DNA of 64,000 nt, taken from positions 60,370,906 through 60,434,905 of the forward strand of contig NC_054082.1 in the NCBI RefSeq assembly GCF_017562075.2. The letters run 5' to 3'. Below the pieces are notes generated by a model. That model ran no database searches. It was not told the origin of the DNA and worked only from the letters and a program-made list of their open reading frames with translations. The first letter of the stretch is position 1. Every line of letters begins with the position of its first letter. Source of the DNA: Anopheles merus (Eukaryota > Arthropoda > Insecta > Diptera > Culicidae). The position numbers and the translations under genes were made by a program. Shown here piece after piece: positions 34,645 to 45,689 of this stretch.

Positions 34645-36883
34645 TATACGCGAAATTTCATCACGCATGAGAGATAACGATCTTCTGCTTGTCGCTGGAG
34701 ATTTTAACAAATGGGACATTACGTGGTCCAAACTCAATCCAGCCGATGTCGAGGATGTACCATTGCGCTCCACTTTCATGCACTATAAACCGTCATCTAA
34801 GTCTCGAAATAATCATATTTTCATCGATGGTATGGCAGCAAACGGCCTTTATGAATTAAGCAACGTTAGAAACTCTATGGACCGACAACTCGACCTAATT
34901 TTTGCTAACTCCAACGCCGCTGAGATCTGTTCTGCCGTGTCTAAATCCGAACCGGCCCTGCTCAAGCTCGATAATTATCATCCTGCACTCGAATGGTCAA
35001 TACGTCACTATGATCATCATGCGTCTAGCTCCCATCCAAGCAACACATATCAGCAACGATTAAATTACTCAAAGGCTAATATCGTCGAACTGGAGGAAAG
35101 AATATTTCTATTCGGTTCTACTTTTAACTGCTCCAACTTTCCGTCTGTTGACGACGCTGTTCATGCTTTCACGATTTTCATGAAAGATGCTCTACAATCC
35201 TGTACGCCAATTATGCACCAGAAACGCTCTCCAGCATGGAGTAATAACAGGCTTATCATCCTCAAACGAGCCAAAAACAAAGCCATTAGTCGACACCGTT
35301 TTTTGAGAAGTAATATCACTAGGGAAAATCGTAACAACGCCATACATGCATACCGTCAGTATAACCGATCAAGATATAAGCAATATATATCTTCAATCGA
35401 AAGGTACCTTCTCCGACATCCCCGAAAATTTTGGCGCTTCATCGACAGCAGACGACGCTCAAACGTAGTTCCAAGCACAATCAAATATAATGATTCCGTG
35501 GGCACGTCACCCGAAGATATTTGCAACATTTTTGCTGAACGATTTTCCGATGCCTTATCCACCCCAATTGTAGATCAAACGGTGATCGCAAGGGCCACAT
35601 CTTACACACCTCTAAACATGATTGATTACACCATTCCTACGTTTGATATACGCACAGTAGAAAAGTGCCTCAAAAGCCTTAAACCATCTACAGCTCCTGG
35701 TCCCGATGGCATTCCGAGTTTCATCATCAGTAAATGCTATCAATCCCTAGCACCTATATTAACAAACATATACAACACGTCATTGAGTTCCGGTATTTTC
35801 CCACGCTTATGGAAGACCTCGTGGATGGTACCAATATTTAAAAAAGGGGATCGCTCATGTGCTTCAAACTATCGCGGTATCAAATCACTTTGTGCGGTGT
35901 CAAAAGCTTTTGAGCTTCTGCTTTACAGCCCTATGCTCTCCGCTACATCGAATTATATTATGGATAACCAACACGGGTTCGTACCCAAACGTTCAACATT
36001 AACGAACCTCACTGAATTCGTTAGTTTCTGCAAACGTAATCTCGACTCCGGAGGTCAAGTGGATGCTATTTACACCGATCTCAAAGCTGCTTTCGACCTC
36101 ATCTCATACGACATTTTAATCGCCAAATTGCACAAATTAGGGTTTTCGGAACAAATAGTTAAGTGGTTGCATTCCTACCGCACAGAACGCTCATACAAGA
36201 TCAAGGTAAACGATCATACATCTAGAGAGGTGCTTGGCACCTCAGGGGTGCCTCAAGGCAGCAATTTGGGCCCGCTGCTCTTCATTCTTTATATAAACGA
36301 TGTAGGGCAATTGCTAGCTAAACACCGTTTTCTTCTGTTTGCCGATGACGTTAAGCTGTTCGCTCCTATCAACGATACCAATGACTGCATCAATCTTCAA
36401 CGTGCCATCAACCTGTTTAGCATATGGTGCCGTGATAATGCAATGGTGCTATGTATCGAAAAATGTCGTGTTTTGTCTTTTCACCGTTCTCGGTCTTGCA
36501 CACGATTTAACTACCAGATCGATAACATATCCGTTGAACGCACCGATACATTCCGCGACCTTGGGATCATTCTCGACACACGTTTAACATTTAACGATCA
36601 CCTAGAGAATATAGTGTCTAGAGGGAACCAACTACTGGGTTGGATTATTCGATCAAGGCAAGGTTTCCGTAATCCTATGACCATAAAAACCATCTATTGT
36701 GCCTACGTTCGATCTGTGTTAGAATATGGCAGTATTGTTAGTGACCCCTGTACCGAACAATGGAGTAATCGAATCGAGGCCATCCAAAGAAAAGCGACTA
36801 GATATGCTGTAAGACTCTTACCATGGCGACAGGGCGATGTGTTACCGTCATACCATTCCCGGTGTCTGCTTTTAGGGATTTAG
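34619..36883 (+). CDS. LINE B' ORF2: partial endonuclease and RT
   Basis: Open for 754 codons; the first nine come from Gypsy-2, and no genuine start survives. LLLVAGDFNKWDITW (endonuclease) is kept but the N-terminal TETWL part is lost. RT motifs: KPSTAPGPDGIPSF, FKKGDRSCASNYRG, HGFVPKRSTLTNL, DAIYTDLKAAFD (A), SGVPQGSNLGP (B), LLFADDVKLF (C). It ends LLLGI and TAG at 36881-36883. The next 92 codons (36887-37165) are in the same frame. About a dozen residue differences from LINE B were seen across some 750 residues. Confidence 0.9.
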   Translation: MDQWFMICIIREISSRMRDNDLLLVAGDFNKWDITWSKLNPADVEDVPLRSTFMHYKPSSKSRNNHIFIDGMAANGLYELSNVRNSMDRQLDLIFANSNAAEICSAVSKSEPALLKLDNYHPALEWSIRHYDHHASSSHPSNTYQQRLNYSKANIVELEERIFLFGSTFNCSNFPSVDDAVHAFTIFMKDALQSCTPIMHQKRSPAWSNNRLIILKRAKNKAISRHRFLRSNITRENRNNAIHAYRQYNRSRYKQYISSIERYLLRHPRKFWRFIDSRRRSNVVPSTIKYNDSVGTSPEDICNIFAERFSDALSTPIVDQTVIARATSYTPLNMIDYTIPTFDIRTVEKCLKSLKPSTAPGPDGIPSFIISKCYQSLAPILTNIYNTSLSSGIFPRLWKTSWMVPIFKKGDRSCASNYRGIKSLCAVSKAFELLLYSPMLSATSNYIMDNQHGFVPKRSTLTNLTEFVSFCKRNLDSGGQVDAIYTDLKAAFDLISYDILIAKLHKLGFSEQIVKWLHSYRTERSYKIKVNDHTSREVLGTSGVPQGSNLGPLLFILYINDVGQLLAKHRFLLFADDVKLFAPINDTNDCINLQRAINLFSIWCRDNAMVLCIEKCRVLSFHRSRSCTRFNYQIDNISVERTDTFRDLGIILDTRLTFNDHLENIVSRGNQLLGWIIRSRQGFRNPMTIKTIYCAYVRSVLEYGSIVSDPCTEQWSNRIEAIQRKATRYAVRLLPWRQGDVLPSYHSRCLLLGI

Positions 36884-37320
36884 TCGTTGAAAAATCGCCG
36901 TGAGATAGCTAAATGCCTTTTTATATCAGGACTACTTAACCACCACATTGATGCTCCTACTCTATTAGCTACGATAGAATTTAACGCGCCATCTAGGAAT
37001 CTACGTACACGTCAATTCATATCCGTCCCTCGTTATAGAACTCGTTTTGGCCAGTCTGGTCCTATGTCAGCTATGTGTCGAACTTTCATAAATAACTTTG
37101 ATTTATTTGATTTCAACATGCCACAGAATGTTTTAAGAGATAGACTCAGGACACAACTTACGTAATAATTTTTTTCTCATAATACATTTTCTATTCTTGT
37201 GCACCTGTTCTCCCCGATCGATTTATGTACCTTACATAGTCTATAAGCACTAATTTAAGTACATTCATGTAGGATCTTCAAGATCCCGATGGATTAACCA
37301 ATAAACATATAAAACATAAA
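34645..37320 (+). mobile_element. CR1-clade LINE copy B', 5'-truncated
   Basis: Starts inside the endonuclease region (matching about residue 139 of LINE B ORF2) and ends with a 3' UTR and an A-rich tail (ATAAAACATAAAACATATAA, about 37300-37320). Inserted into the RNase H of Gypsy-2, which reads on both sides. A short duplication around TGTAT/TATAA is possible but not clear. Confidence 0.9.
36887..37165 (+). pseudogene. LINE B' C-terminal tail after shared stop
   Basis: In frame with 34619-36883 across a single TAG. NRREIAKCLFISGLLNHHID and APSRNLRTRQFI match the C-terminus of CR1 ORF2 proteins, as seen also in LINE A and LINE B. It ends at a TAA (37163-37165). Either the stop inactivates a 93-residue tail, or it is read through. 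Confidence 0.8.
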
Positions 37321-37735
37321 ACATATAAACCGCGAACGATCTGCCTTCTAAAAAATGTCGGAAATGTTTTATCCCAAGAGTAATAGCGAGCAATTCTCTA
37401 TCGAATGTGAAATACCTTTGTTCCGTGGGCGTCATCGTTTTAGAAAAAAACGCAAGAGGTTCCAAAATGCCTTCACTAGTTTATTGTAATACTGCCCCTA
37501 CAGCAACACTAGAAGCATCTGTTGTTAGTGTATAAGTAGTATTGATTTTCGGATGCACGAGCATGGTAGCGTTTGAAAGTTCATCCTTTATTTGATTTAG
37601 TGCTTGTTCACAAGCGTCGGACCATTCGAATTTGATTTTCCTATTTTTGTTGTTCTCTTTTACTAACTGGTGAAGCACTCTTAGCTTATCTGAAATGTTA
37701 GAAATGAAGCGGTGATAATAGTTCACCATTCTCAA
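37321..37735 (-). pseudogene. pol: Gypsy-2 RNase H, proximal part
   Basis: MRMVNYYHRFISNISDKL, then TYTLTTDASSVAVGAVLQ (RNase H Asp), stop, then LAFFSKTMTPTEQRYFTFDR and HFRHFLEGRSFAVY, where LINE B' interrupts. Same order as Gypsy-1. Confidence 0.85.
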
Positions 37736-38671
37736 AACTCATTGAAGCTGTTTCACCAAACATGGTGAAGAAAAATCTCGGATAGCAATTATTTTTTTTT
37801 CGGCGATGGTTTTATCCCTTTCACCGAAATTGTGTGGCTCAGGAATTCTATTTGATTCACACCAAGAATGCATTTTGATGGCTAAAGTTTTATATCGTGA
37901 TCCGTTAAACGTTTCAGAACAATATGCAAATGTTCTAAATGGGATTCACGCGTCGAACTTGCTATCAGAATGTCATCTATGTACACAAACATAAAATCTA
38001 AATCATGAAAAATATTATTCATGAGTCTTTGAAAACACTTGCTTGCTTTTCTAAGACTAAACGGCATCCTTAGAAATTCAAATAACCCGAACGGCGTGGT
38101 TATCGCCATTTTGTGGATGTCTTTTTCGGCAACAGGTGTGAGTACTACATCATGTTTGATATCCAACTTAGAAAAAAAATTGCAACCATCCAAGTTCATC
38201 GTAAAATCCTGCACATGCGGGATCGGATAACGATCAGGTATTGTGATGGCATTTAAACGCCTGTAATCGCCGCAAGGTCTCCAATCTGAATCAGGTTTGG
38301 GTACCATGTGTAGCGGTGACGAAGCTGACGACGAGGACACTCTGCAGATTCCCAGATCCAACATGTGTTGAAATTCTGCTTGAGCAATCTTGTGCTTTTT
38401 CGGATCCAGATGTCGTGGTTTAGAAAATAGTAAGCTTCCTTTGGTTTCGATGTTATGTACTATCGAATACCTAACTAGCTTTTTAATAAGCTGGTGGATC
38501 CACTAAAGTTGGATATTTTTAAAAAATTCTCTAAATATGCTTAATTCAATCATCCAGTTTTTGGGTTTTGATAGGTCATCCAGTTTTGGTAGGTGTATCC
38601 ACTAAAGCGATGGTTGCGATCGTTTCTTGTCCTGTAAGATGATCGATCAACCTCTTTCTTTTTAAGTCGAT
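37736..38671 (-). pseudogene. pol: Gypsy-2 RT
   Basis: The open part 37882-38364 holds [55 protein letters not shown] (motif A, damaged), [18 protein letters not shown] (motif B) and FMFVYIDDILIASS (motif C, intact). 38365-38671 is broken by stops but still shows TGQETIAT- and VDPPAY-type linker residues as in Gypsy-1. Confidence 0.85.
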
Positions 38672-39184
38672 CTACCAATCGTGTTTCGCTAAAAAATTAG
38701 CCCCTATGATTGGTCGATGCACTTCAGCAAGAGTGAAACAGTGCGAAAACACTTTAGTAAGTCCAAGACTTAACTGTAGCAACTTGGTTCGGTAAGTAGC
38801 AATAGGGCTACCATTAGCTGCTACTAGTTGGTGTTCAGCTTGTTTGATGACTTTTCCAAAAAGATTGTACGGTATGACGGACACGTCGGCTTCTGTATCT
38901 ACAAGGAAGGTAAATGTTGTTTTTTCATCGTCAATGAAAAGACGAGAGGAGTCCAATATTGCTCTGGGGTTGACCGCCGCTGCTGTTGAGAAAATTAGTT
39001 TTTTTGCTGCAAAAAAATTGCAGGGTTTTTGGCACCGTCGTGCTTGTTCACCAAACCGAAAATCAAAATAATACATGGAGTGCTTCCGAACCTGTGATGG
39101 TGTTCTTGCACGTTTTTGGCTCTGAGATCTGTCTCGCTGTCTTCCTCTATTACTTCCATTTTGGAAGGAAATTCTCCTTAGCAT
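38672..39184 (-). pseudogene. pol: Gypsy-2 gag end and protease
   Basis: YYFDFRFGEQARRCQKPC is the degenerate zinc knuckle (the family pattern C.YH..FG..A..C..PC; the first Cys and His are replaced). RLFIDDEK then FLVDTEADVSVIPYNLF is the aspartic protease with its catalytic DTG changed to DTE. It ends HRPIIGANFLAKHDW and a stop. Confidence 0.8.
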
Positions 39185-39672
39185 ACTACGCAGTTCAGAA
39201 ATTTCCTGAGGTTTGCAGAATCACCGGCCAGCTGAACCATGTGTCTGTAAAAATAAGACGGACTACGATCACCCATTTGTACGTGATACAACAACTGAGT
39301 GATTCGTTGTTCTTCACTCACGTTAAGCCTTTCTAGAAGTTGACTTTTTAAATGTGAGTACGGGTTGTTTGGTAATGGCATAGTTATTATGTACATTATT
39401 TTTGGCAAGACGTTTTTCAGGAACATCCTTAGAACGTGAGAATATTGCGAGCATTCCCATGTAACGTTTGAAATATCGAACTCTGCTTCTGCTGCCACAA
39501 ACCATGCGCTTGGAGCGTCTTCCCAAAAACAAGGCAATTTTGTGGAAATTTTTTCTATGGCCAAATGTGAGTTTTCTTGTTCCATCGCTCTCGCCACCGG
39601 TGACAGCCCCGTGGCTCGCATCGGAATTGCACTGGGACCAGCATTTTTATCATCACTTTCGTTCTTTGACAT
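39178..39672 (-). pseudogene. gag: Gypsy-2 gag
   Basis: 165-codon frame starting MSKNESDDKN. Residues 43-150 (LPCFWEDAPSAWFVAAEAEF, PYSHLKSQLLERLNVSEEQR, LLYHVQMGDRSPSYFYRHMV) fit the CsRn1-type gag. The missing His/Cys box lies in the overlapping frame at 38672-39184, so a frameshift or natural overlap separates them. Confidence 0.8.
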
Positions 39673-40319
39673 TTTGGGTTCACAGAAAATTCCCTATCTA
39701 ATAAAAAGACTGTACCTAATTCTCTCTAAAATGCTTACACTATTGAGTTGATTTTTTTTTGTTAAACGAAAATTGCGTATTATGATGAAAAAAAAAATGT
39801 TTGAAATGTGTACGACGTTTCACAAAACGATTGTGAAATATGTATAAATATGCATATATAGAAATTGGTCGGTGTATTCAAATTTAACGCAATAATATAT
39901 ACGATAATAATAAAATGATGGAACGCGGGAAAATACGTTATAATAAGAGAAAAAAAAACAAAATAAAGGAACGAGCTCACCGATATCGTGGCATATAGCG
40001 TCAGCTGCCGGTAGGTCACCACGAGGTTCTCAGCTCGTTGTTCTCGATAGCGGCTGCGGCGTTGTGGTTCATGCAGCAAAGACGATGCTGCGCCGATGAA
40101 AATCTCGACACGTTATTGCGATGGCTGCGCCGACGAAAAACTGCACACGTCATCCACGATGCTGCACCCGTCATCCACGATGTTCCGCACGTTCGTTCTC
40201 GTTAAAAACTGCGCCCGTTCGTTCACTGTGAAGTTCCTTCAAATGATTGGCACGTCATCTTATGCTGCTTCCCGTTGTATTTTACACAGCTCGATTTCTA
40301 CTGCGCGATGGATTCACGT
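39673..40319. other. Leader-like stretch right of Gypsy-2 gag
   Basis: AT-rich to about 39960, then G+C-richer with CGATGCTGCRCC-type short repeats (40080-40200). No LTR or primer site was recognised, though the Gypsy-2 5' LTR should be here. Confidence 0.4.
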
Positions 40320-40570
40320 GGTTTGCCATATAGACGATAGAGATGGCTGCTGCATGTGGTTTCCACCATACAGGATCGCGATGGCTGCTTCACGAGGTTT
40401 GCCACATAGAAAATCGCGATGGCTGCGTCATGTGGTTTGCCAAATGGAGGATCGCGATGGCTGCTTTACGAGGTTTGCCACATAGAAGATCGCGATGGCT
40501 GCGTCACGTGGTTTGCCAAATAGAAGATTGCGATGGCTGCTTCACGAGGTTTGCCAAATGAAAATCACGA
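40320..40570 (+). repeat. 38-bp tandem array
   Basis: About 6.5 copies at 38-bp spacing (ATCGCGATGG at 40375, 40413, 40451, 40489; variants at 40337, 40527, 40564). The consensus is GATCGCGATGGCTGC, a variable TTCACGAGG or GTCATGTGG, then TTTGCCAMAT. The two variable forms alternate, so the deeper period is 76 bp. Peptides across it (HVVCQMEDRDGC) mirror the repeat. Confidence 0.85.
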
Positions 40571-41121
40571 TGCTCCCTATGCCTCGTTCTTCACACGGGA
40601 AAATTGCTGCTTCGGCGTGGTCCCGTGTGGCACTCGTCAGTTTTCGGAGGGCTGGCTTCTTCCCGGTCCGAAAACGAAAAAAAAAACCCGTGAGTGGTTT
40701 CCTTTGCGGCACTCACAATGTCGGCTATCGCTTAAATAAAGCTAAAACAAAAAAAAAGCTTAAATAATTACCTTTCAAATGATGTACATGTAAAGAAATT
40801 ATCTCTGCTAGTTTTTGTTTTACAGCCAGCCGAAAAAAGGCAATTGTTTTCATGTAAACGTTACGGGGATATTGATCACGTGTTCGAACATACCAAGCGA
40901 TCCATCATTCCATAGTACTTTAATTGAAGTTGAAAGTGTTATTCTGAAAAATATTCAGTAATTTGTATACGAATAGTTTCTTTCCATCTTTCAAAATCAG
41001 TCAAAACCTTTCGCAAGCCGGATAGAATGTTGCGGCGGGCCGCATTTGGCCCGGGCCGATCGCTGTTGTAAAGAGTTCTGAAAAGTCGTCGCGTTTGTGT
41101 TTTATTGTTGCTCATTGATAC
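40571..41121 (-). repeat. Repeat Y, left inverted arm, and flanks
   Basis: 40757-40900 and 40965-41062 match, in reverse orientation, 45530-45665 and 43191-43260. The inner end is GGCGGGCCGCATTTGGCCCGGGCC, a hAT-like G+C block. 40571-40756 holds nothing recognised. Confidence 0.6.
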
Positions 41122-42175
41122 AACAGCCAGGGTAAAACTGTACGACGTTATGAGCTCATTTGCAGTCCCGGCCAAACTGATAAGGTTAGTTAGAATGACT
41201 ATGACCAACGTCGTTTGCCAGGTGAGGGTGGATGGAACTCTCAGGACCTTTTGCTACTACCAAGGATCTGCGCTAAGGAAACGGGCTTGCCTGTCTCCTA
41301 TTCAACCTGGCGCTAGAGAGGGCCATCCGCGACTCGAAGGTGGAGTCTACGGGAACCATCTTCTATAAGTCAACCCAGATCCTGGCATGCGCTGATGATA
41401 TAAATATCATTGCTCTGCGACTCTCCTATGTAGCAGAAGCCTACCAAGGCCAGCAGAAAGCCTCGGATTGCAGATAAACGAGGCAAAGACCAAACTGATG
41501 GTGGCAACATCAGCGGCCCTACCAATAAATAATCAGAATTTACGTAGGCGTGACGTACAGAAAGGTGAACGCATTTTTGAAGTTGTTCCACAATTCACCT
41601 ATCTGGGGTCAAAGGTCAGCAACGACAATAGCATGGAAGCTGATTTGTGCGCAAGGATGCTGGCTGTCAACCGGTCGTTCTACAGCCTGAAAAATCAGTT
41701 CACCTCAAAGAACCTGTCGCGACGGACGAAGCTGGGACTATATAGTTCCGGTATTCACATACGCCTCTGAGGCATGGATACTGTCCAAATCAGACGAAAC
41801 CATCTTAGCCGCGGTCGAGAGGAAGATGCTCAGAAGGATACTTGGCTCCGTATGTGTGGAAGGACAGTGGAGAAGCCGCTACAATGACGAGCTATACGAG
41901 ATGTACGGCGACCTCACTGTTGTACAGCGTATCAAGCTCGCTAGGCTCCGGTGGACTGGCCATGTTGTACGCATGGAAACGGACGACCCAGCCTGTAAAG
42001 TTTTTTAGGCCTTCCACAAGGACAGCGGAGGCGTGGTAGGCCCAAACTATGGTTGCAAGATGACTTGGAGGCGACCACCATTAAGGCCGGGATAACCGAT
42101 TGGCAGATGAAGGCGCGAGACTGTGAGCGGTTTCGGACACTCCTGAGGCAGGCCAAGACCGCAAAGCGGTTGTAA
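41122..42175 (+). pseudogene. RTE RT C-terminal half, broken
   Basis: Pieces: ARVKLYDVMSSFAVPAKLIR, an RT motif B stretch in other frames (41250-41320), a motif C block reading ACADDINIIA-like (Tyr to Cys before the Asp pair, near 41390), QFTYLGSKVSNDNS, RKMLRRILGSVC and GHVVRMETDDPACK. At least four frameshifts, including losses near 41240 and 41750. Confidence 0.85.
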
Positions 42176-42195
42176 CGCCAGATAAGTAAGTAATT
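41122..42195 (+). mobile_element. RTE LINE, second copy, 5'-truncated
   Basis: Same family as 9420-16320, joined normally across the Gypsy-1 target (GTATCAAGCTCGCTAGG near 41928). Begins in RT motif A and ends ATAAGTAAGTAATTAAG. Confidence 0.9.
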
Positions 42196-42234
42196 AAGTT
42201 AAAAATCAATTTATGAACTTTTTTAACGCACATG

Positions 42235-42423
42235 ATCTATTAATTCCAGAGCAATCTGGATACACACATTGACATTCCTGTGAAACGGCACTTAATCTTC
42301 TCTTGTCAAAATGGAAAAGTTTTGAATAGAGTGAAAGCACGAAGATTTGGCAGTAGTTTTGGATTTCAAACGTGAATTTGAAACTATATCAAGACGCTTA
42401 TTACTGGAAAATATAAATAAATT
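42235..42423 (+). pseudogene. LOA-like LINE RT fragment
   Basis: IPEQSGYTH, a broken HSCETALNLLLSKWK in the next frame, then AVVLDFKREFETISRRLLLE: the region leading into RT motif A, with the FET signature of LOA/Outcast-type LINEs. A frameshift is inside. Only about 60 codons remain. Confidence 0.6.
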
Positions 42424-43271
42424 CCGGGGGCCAAATGCGGCCCGTGTGGTGAAGAAATGTTGTTGGTTTGGTACGGGTTCGTGTCATAAGCCTGTGGACA
42501 GCGCTGAGTTAGCACTTCGTGATTGGCACGGTAAACTAATCGAACTTGACCTTGCGTAAAAATTGCCATCGATGTGATGCGTCAGGTGAGAAGCGGACTT
42601 CCAGTTATGCCAAACCGTGGGAAATTTCGACGTTATGCCACCTAGCATACGTAAACCTTTCGGATCAGAGTTTTGCTGACTGGCCAACTGATACACGGTG
42701 CGTTTGTTGGAGACAGTAAAGCCTTACCTTGGGTAGGGGGACAATACTGCTCATAAACGAGTTGAAGGGACAAGATGTACTATCCTATGTCATATCAGAA
42801 CTGACCTTCTGTCACCTGGCTTTATTTATACTCCCGTCTGAAGAAAGTTAGCGCACATTTGTACACCAGATGTTTACGCTCGTAATTTTCCCTTTCGCAA
42901 TTTGACGCGCTTTGACGGACGAATGTGTGTCAAGAGGGTCGCCTTCCTGGTGGGCTGTTACACTTTTCAATGTTTTGCTTAAGGCCTAATGCGTTTCTTA
43001 TGCTAATTGCTCTTCCTTATTTATGACCTACTTTGGAAGTCTTCCTTCTTTATGTCCAATTTGGGTGGTGCGACCACCACGGTAAAACACGGAACCGCAT
43101 GTGTAGTAAAGCGCGGGGTGCATGTGCAGTGTTTTACCCGTCTGTTAACATTCATGCGTTAAGCGGGTACGCGATAGCATGGATTCTACACCCGCCTCAA
43201 CATTCAATCCGGCCCGCGAAAGGTTTTGACTGATTTTGAAAGATGGGAAGAAACTATTCGTAAATAAATTA
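42424..43271 (+). repeat. Repeat Y, right inverted arm, inner part with solo LTR
   Basis: 42424-42444 (GGGGGCCAAATGCGGCCCG) and 43191-43271 are the halves of one sequence interrupted by the solo LTR. Removing the LTR and one CCCG restores colinearity with the left arm at 40965-41062 (reversed). Confidence 0.65.
42445..43190 (+). mobile_element. Solo LTR, family S, copy 2
   Basis: 746 bp, TGTGGTGAAGAAATG to GGATTCTACA, flanked by CCCG (42441-42444, 43191-43194). Strongly similar to 5331-6079 throughout (for example GATACACGGTGCGTTTGTTG and the GTCGCCTTCCTGGTGGGC block). A 4-bp duplication places it in the Gypsy superfamily. Confidence 0.9.
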
Positions 43272-45463
43272 GGGTAAGCGTACCAATTGTGGCTATAGCA
43301 CCAATTGCGGCTATAACGAAGGCTATTTTCGCTCTCAAACAGTCTATTTGCATTCTAAAACCAAGAAAGGATTTTTCATTTCAAATATGAACATTTTAAC
43401 ACATTTGTGCTACATTAGTTCCGTATTGCTCATTTTTGTTTGTTAAATCACCCTTTTAAATTGTGTTGCCAAGATTTTTGGTATCTCTTACCTTTTTGTT
43501 AAGAGCAGTACTGAAGGATATTAGCGATTTTCAAGCACCTAACGATAATTTTATCTCAAAATGATCATTTCGGTGCAAAATATTAATTATTTAACGACTT
43601 CTTATAAAAATTTACCATTATTTCATCGAAAATATAACTTTTTCCGTATGTCCATCATTGTTACAACTAACCTTTGATGCACCAAATATCGCAGTATACC
43701 ATCGATGCTTTGTTTACAAATGTCGTTTTGGTCGTAGTGCGTAGTTTACAATTGAACAAATCGGGGTTTTTAGTAGTTATTTTCGCAATATAAAGTGTTA
43801 TTTTGTGTTTTAAGCATAATTTTCTTGTAAAACTATACAACATCGAATAAGTTTCATCGAAATAACGCAGTCTTGAATGACTTTGATACGAAAAAAAGGT
43901 GTAATCTGAACGCCGCTGTGGTAGGTTCGGCGCGGACTTTGTTTACCAGAACCGTGTGCGGGAAGCTGATGCGCGGAATGCAGAGGAAGAGTGCGGAACG
44001 AAGCAGGGTATCGAGCGAGAATGTACCGTAGGTTAGTTCGAATGCGATTGTGTCGTATCACTCGCTTGTTACGTTGGGATGATGGTCGGGTTACACTTAT
44101 GCACCGGACGAGATAAATAACGGAACTTTACGCAACGGGTCGGATTCCAGGCGGCGATAAAACACTGCGGGAGTATTAACCGATTAATGTACAAACTTGC
44201 ACTTTTGTTGAAGATGAGGTACTGCTGATCGGTCGGTGGTTACTAAATTGGGCAGAGCCTTAGGCGGAATCTGCAAATGGGTGAGATACACCAGAACACG
44301 AGAAATCTACGTGTCTGTTAATTGTGAACTGAAGTCGCCATCAGTTTAAGCTTGATTTATAACCAATTATTTTCTATGATGACACGCGTTATCATCCATA
44401 CATTGATATATATTTTTAACTTTTAAACTGTCTTACTTTCTTCTGATCGTCTGTCGAGTTTCCTGTTATGTTTTTGTGAATAAAGACGATGGAACGTTAT
44501 AGTTTATTGATGGGTGTTCTTTCTCGGTTACCCTGCGCAATAGGTTTTGCAATTGTATTATGGCATGATCGAAATGATATCTATTTTCGACATTGATTGG
44601 ATTGTTATGACTACTTTCATTTCTATATGTGGTGTTTAAGTTGGATATGACCTACTGTTAGCAGTAAATCTGCTACACCGCTAGTGACCGCTATTGTCAA
44701 GTGCGCTCTTGTACTGTTCTGATCGATAATTAGAGCAAAATTTACCAGAAGTATCTTCAAGATAGTTGGGGAATGGCTACGATTCTTAATTTAAACCAAT
44801 TCAAACAGGCCACCCTGATTTGCGCTCCTCTGTGTCTCGTGCTATAACGGTAGCTAGCTTCGGTATAGCTTCCAAATGAACGAATATGAAACATTTTCAG
44901 GAGATATAAAGTGTGTTCAAATACGGTTATCAGTAGAATAAGTTCAAAACATTTTGGAAGAACTTGTTTCAACCACATATACAACAGTGGAAGAGGGTAA
45001 ATTACTATATCGCCCCATCAATTGTGCGATTAATTGAGCGTGGATATGAATACAAATAGTGATACAAAACGAAGATTTGAAATTGTTTGTTTTATTTATT
45101 TAATGGTGTTCACTTACTAATTACCAGCAGTGAACTTATTACTAGCTGATTTGATTTAAAACAATGTCACAAATTGATTGTTAGTGTAAATATCCACGAG
45201 TTTTGGCTTACAACCACAATTGGTACAGTTATGGCGAATTGCTACGAACACTATAGCCATAATTGATAACTTGAGATGCAATTTTTAATCGAAATTTTCT
45301 ATTGTTTCGCTAAACGTTAAGTCAAAATAAAAAATACTCTCGTGCTCTACACATTATAGGCTTCTAGAAAATATATACACTTTTAAAAATTTACCCAATA
45401 CTTATACAGCAGTAGAATCGGTATCTTGAAGACATAATATAGTCATAATTGGTACACTTACCC
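43272..45463. mobile_element. TA-flanked 2.2-kb non-autonomous transposon
   Basis: Ends: left GGGTAAGCGTACCAATTGTG, right (reverse) GGGTAAGTGTACCAATTATG, flanked by TA on both sides (43270-43271, 45464-45465). TA duplication and inverted ends point to Tc1/mariner/pogo type. Extra near-copies of the end motif lie inside (ACCAATTGCGGCTATA at 43301; CACAATTGGTACAGTTATGG near 45213, reversed). No transposase frame; the 83-codon frame at 43810-44061 has no domain. Inserted in repeat Y. Confidence 0.85.
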
Positions 45464-45689
45464 TACTGAAAATCTTTTGGAATATATTCGTATTCTTTCA
45501 ATATTAATTAAAGTAATATGAAACGACACATTTTTCGGAATGTTCAAACTCGAGATCAATATTCCGGTAAGTTTTACATGAAAATAATAGCCATTATTCG
45601 GTTGGCTGTAGAAAAGAACTAGGAGAAATAATTTGTACATGTACATCATTTGAAAGGTAATTATTTAAGCTTACTTGCACAAAATAATC
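45464..45689 (+). repeat. Repeat Y, right arm, outer part
   Basis: 45530-45665 matches the reverse of 40757-40900 (shared AAATAATTACCTTTCAAATGA on the reverse strand). It ends near AAGCTT at 45664. Confidence 0.6.

Larger units (their letters stand above)
32791..39672 (-). mobile_element. Gypsy-2: CsRn1-like element split by CR1 copy B'
   Basis: Second reverse-oriented CsRn1-like Gypsy with gag, protease, RT, RNase H, integrase and 3' LTR, related to Gypsy-1 but more degraded. It holds CR1 LINE B' (34645-37320) inside RNase H. The 5' LTR is not recognised beyond gag, so the right limit is the gag start. Confidence 0.85.

Noticed and set aside
35161..35562. Minus frames mirrored at 51713-52114
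   Set aside because: Antisense shadows of CR1 ORF2, repeated because B and B' are copies.
40320..40570. CRISPR-like array
   Set aside because: Contiguous 38-bp tandem repeat without unique spacers, in a eukaryotic transposon region.
43810..44061. Transposase of the TA-flanked element
   Set aside because: 83 codons without a helix-turn-helix or DDE pattern.
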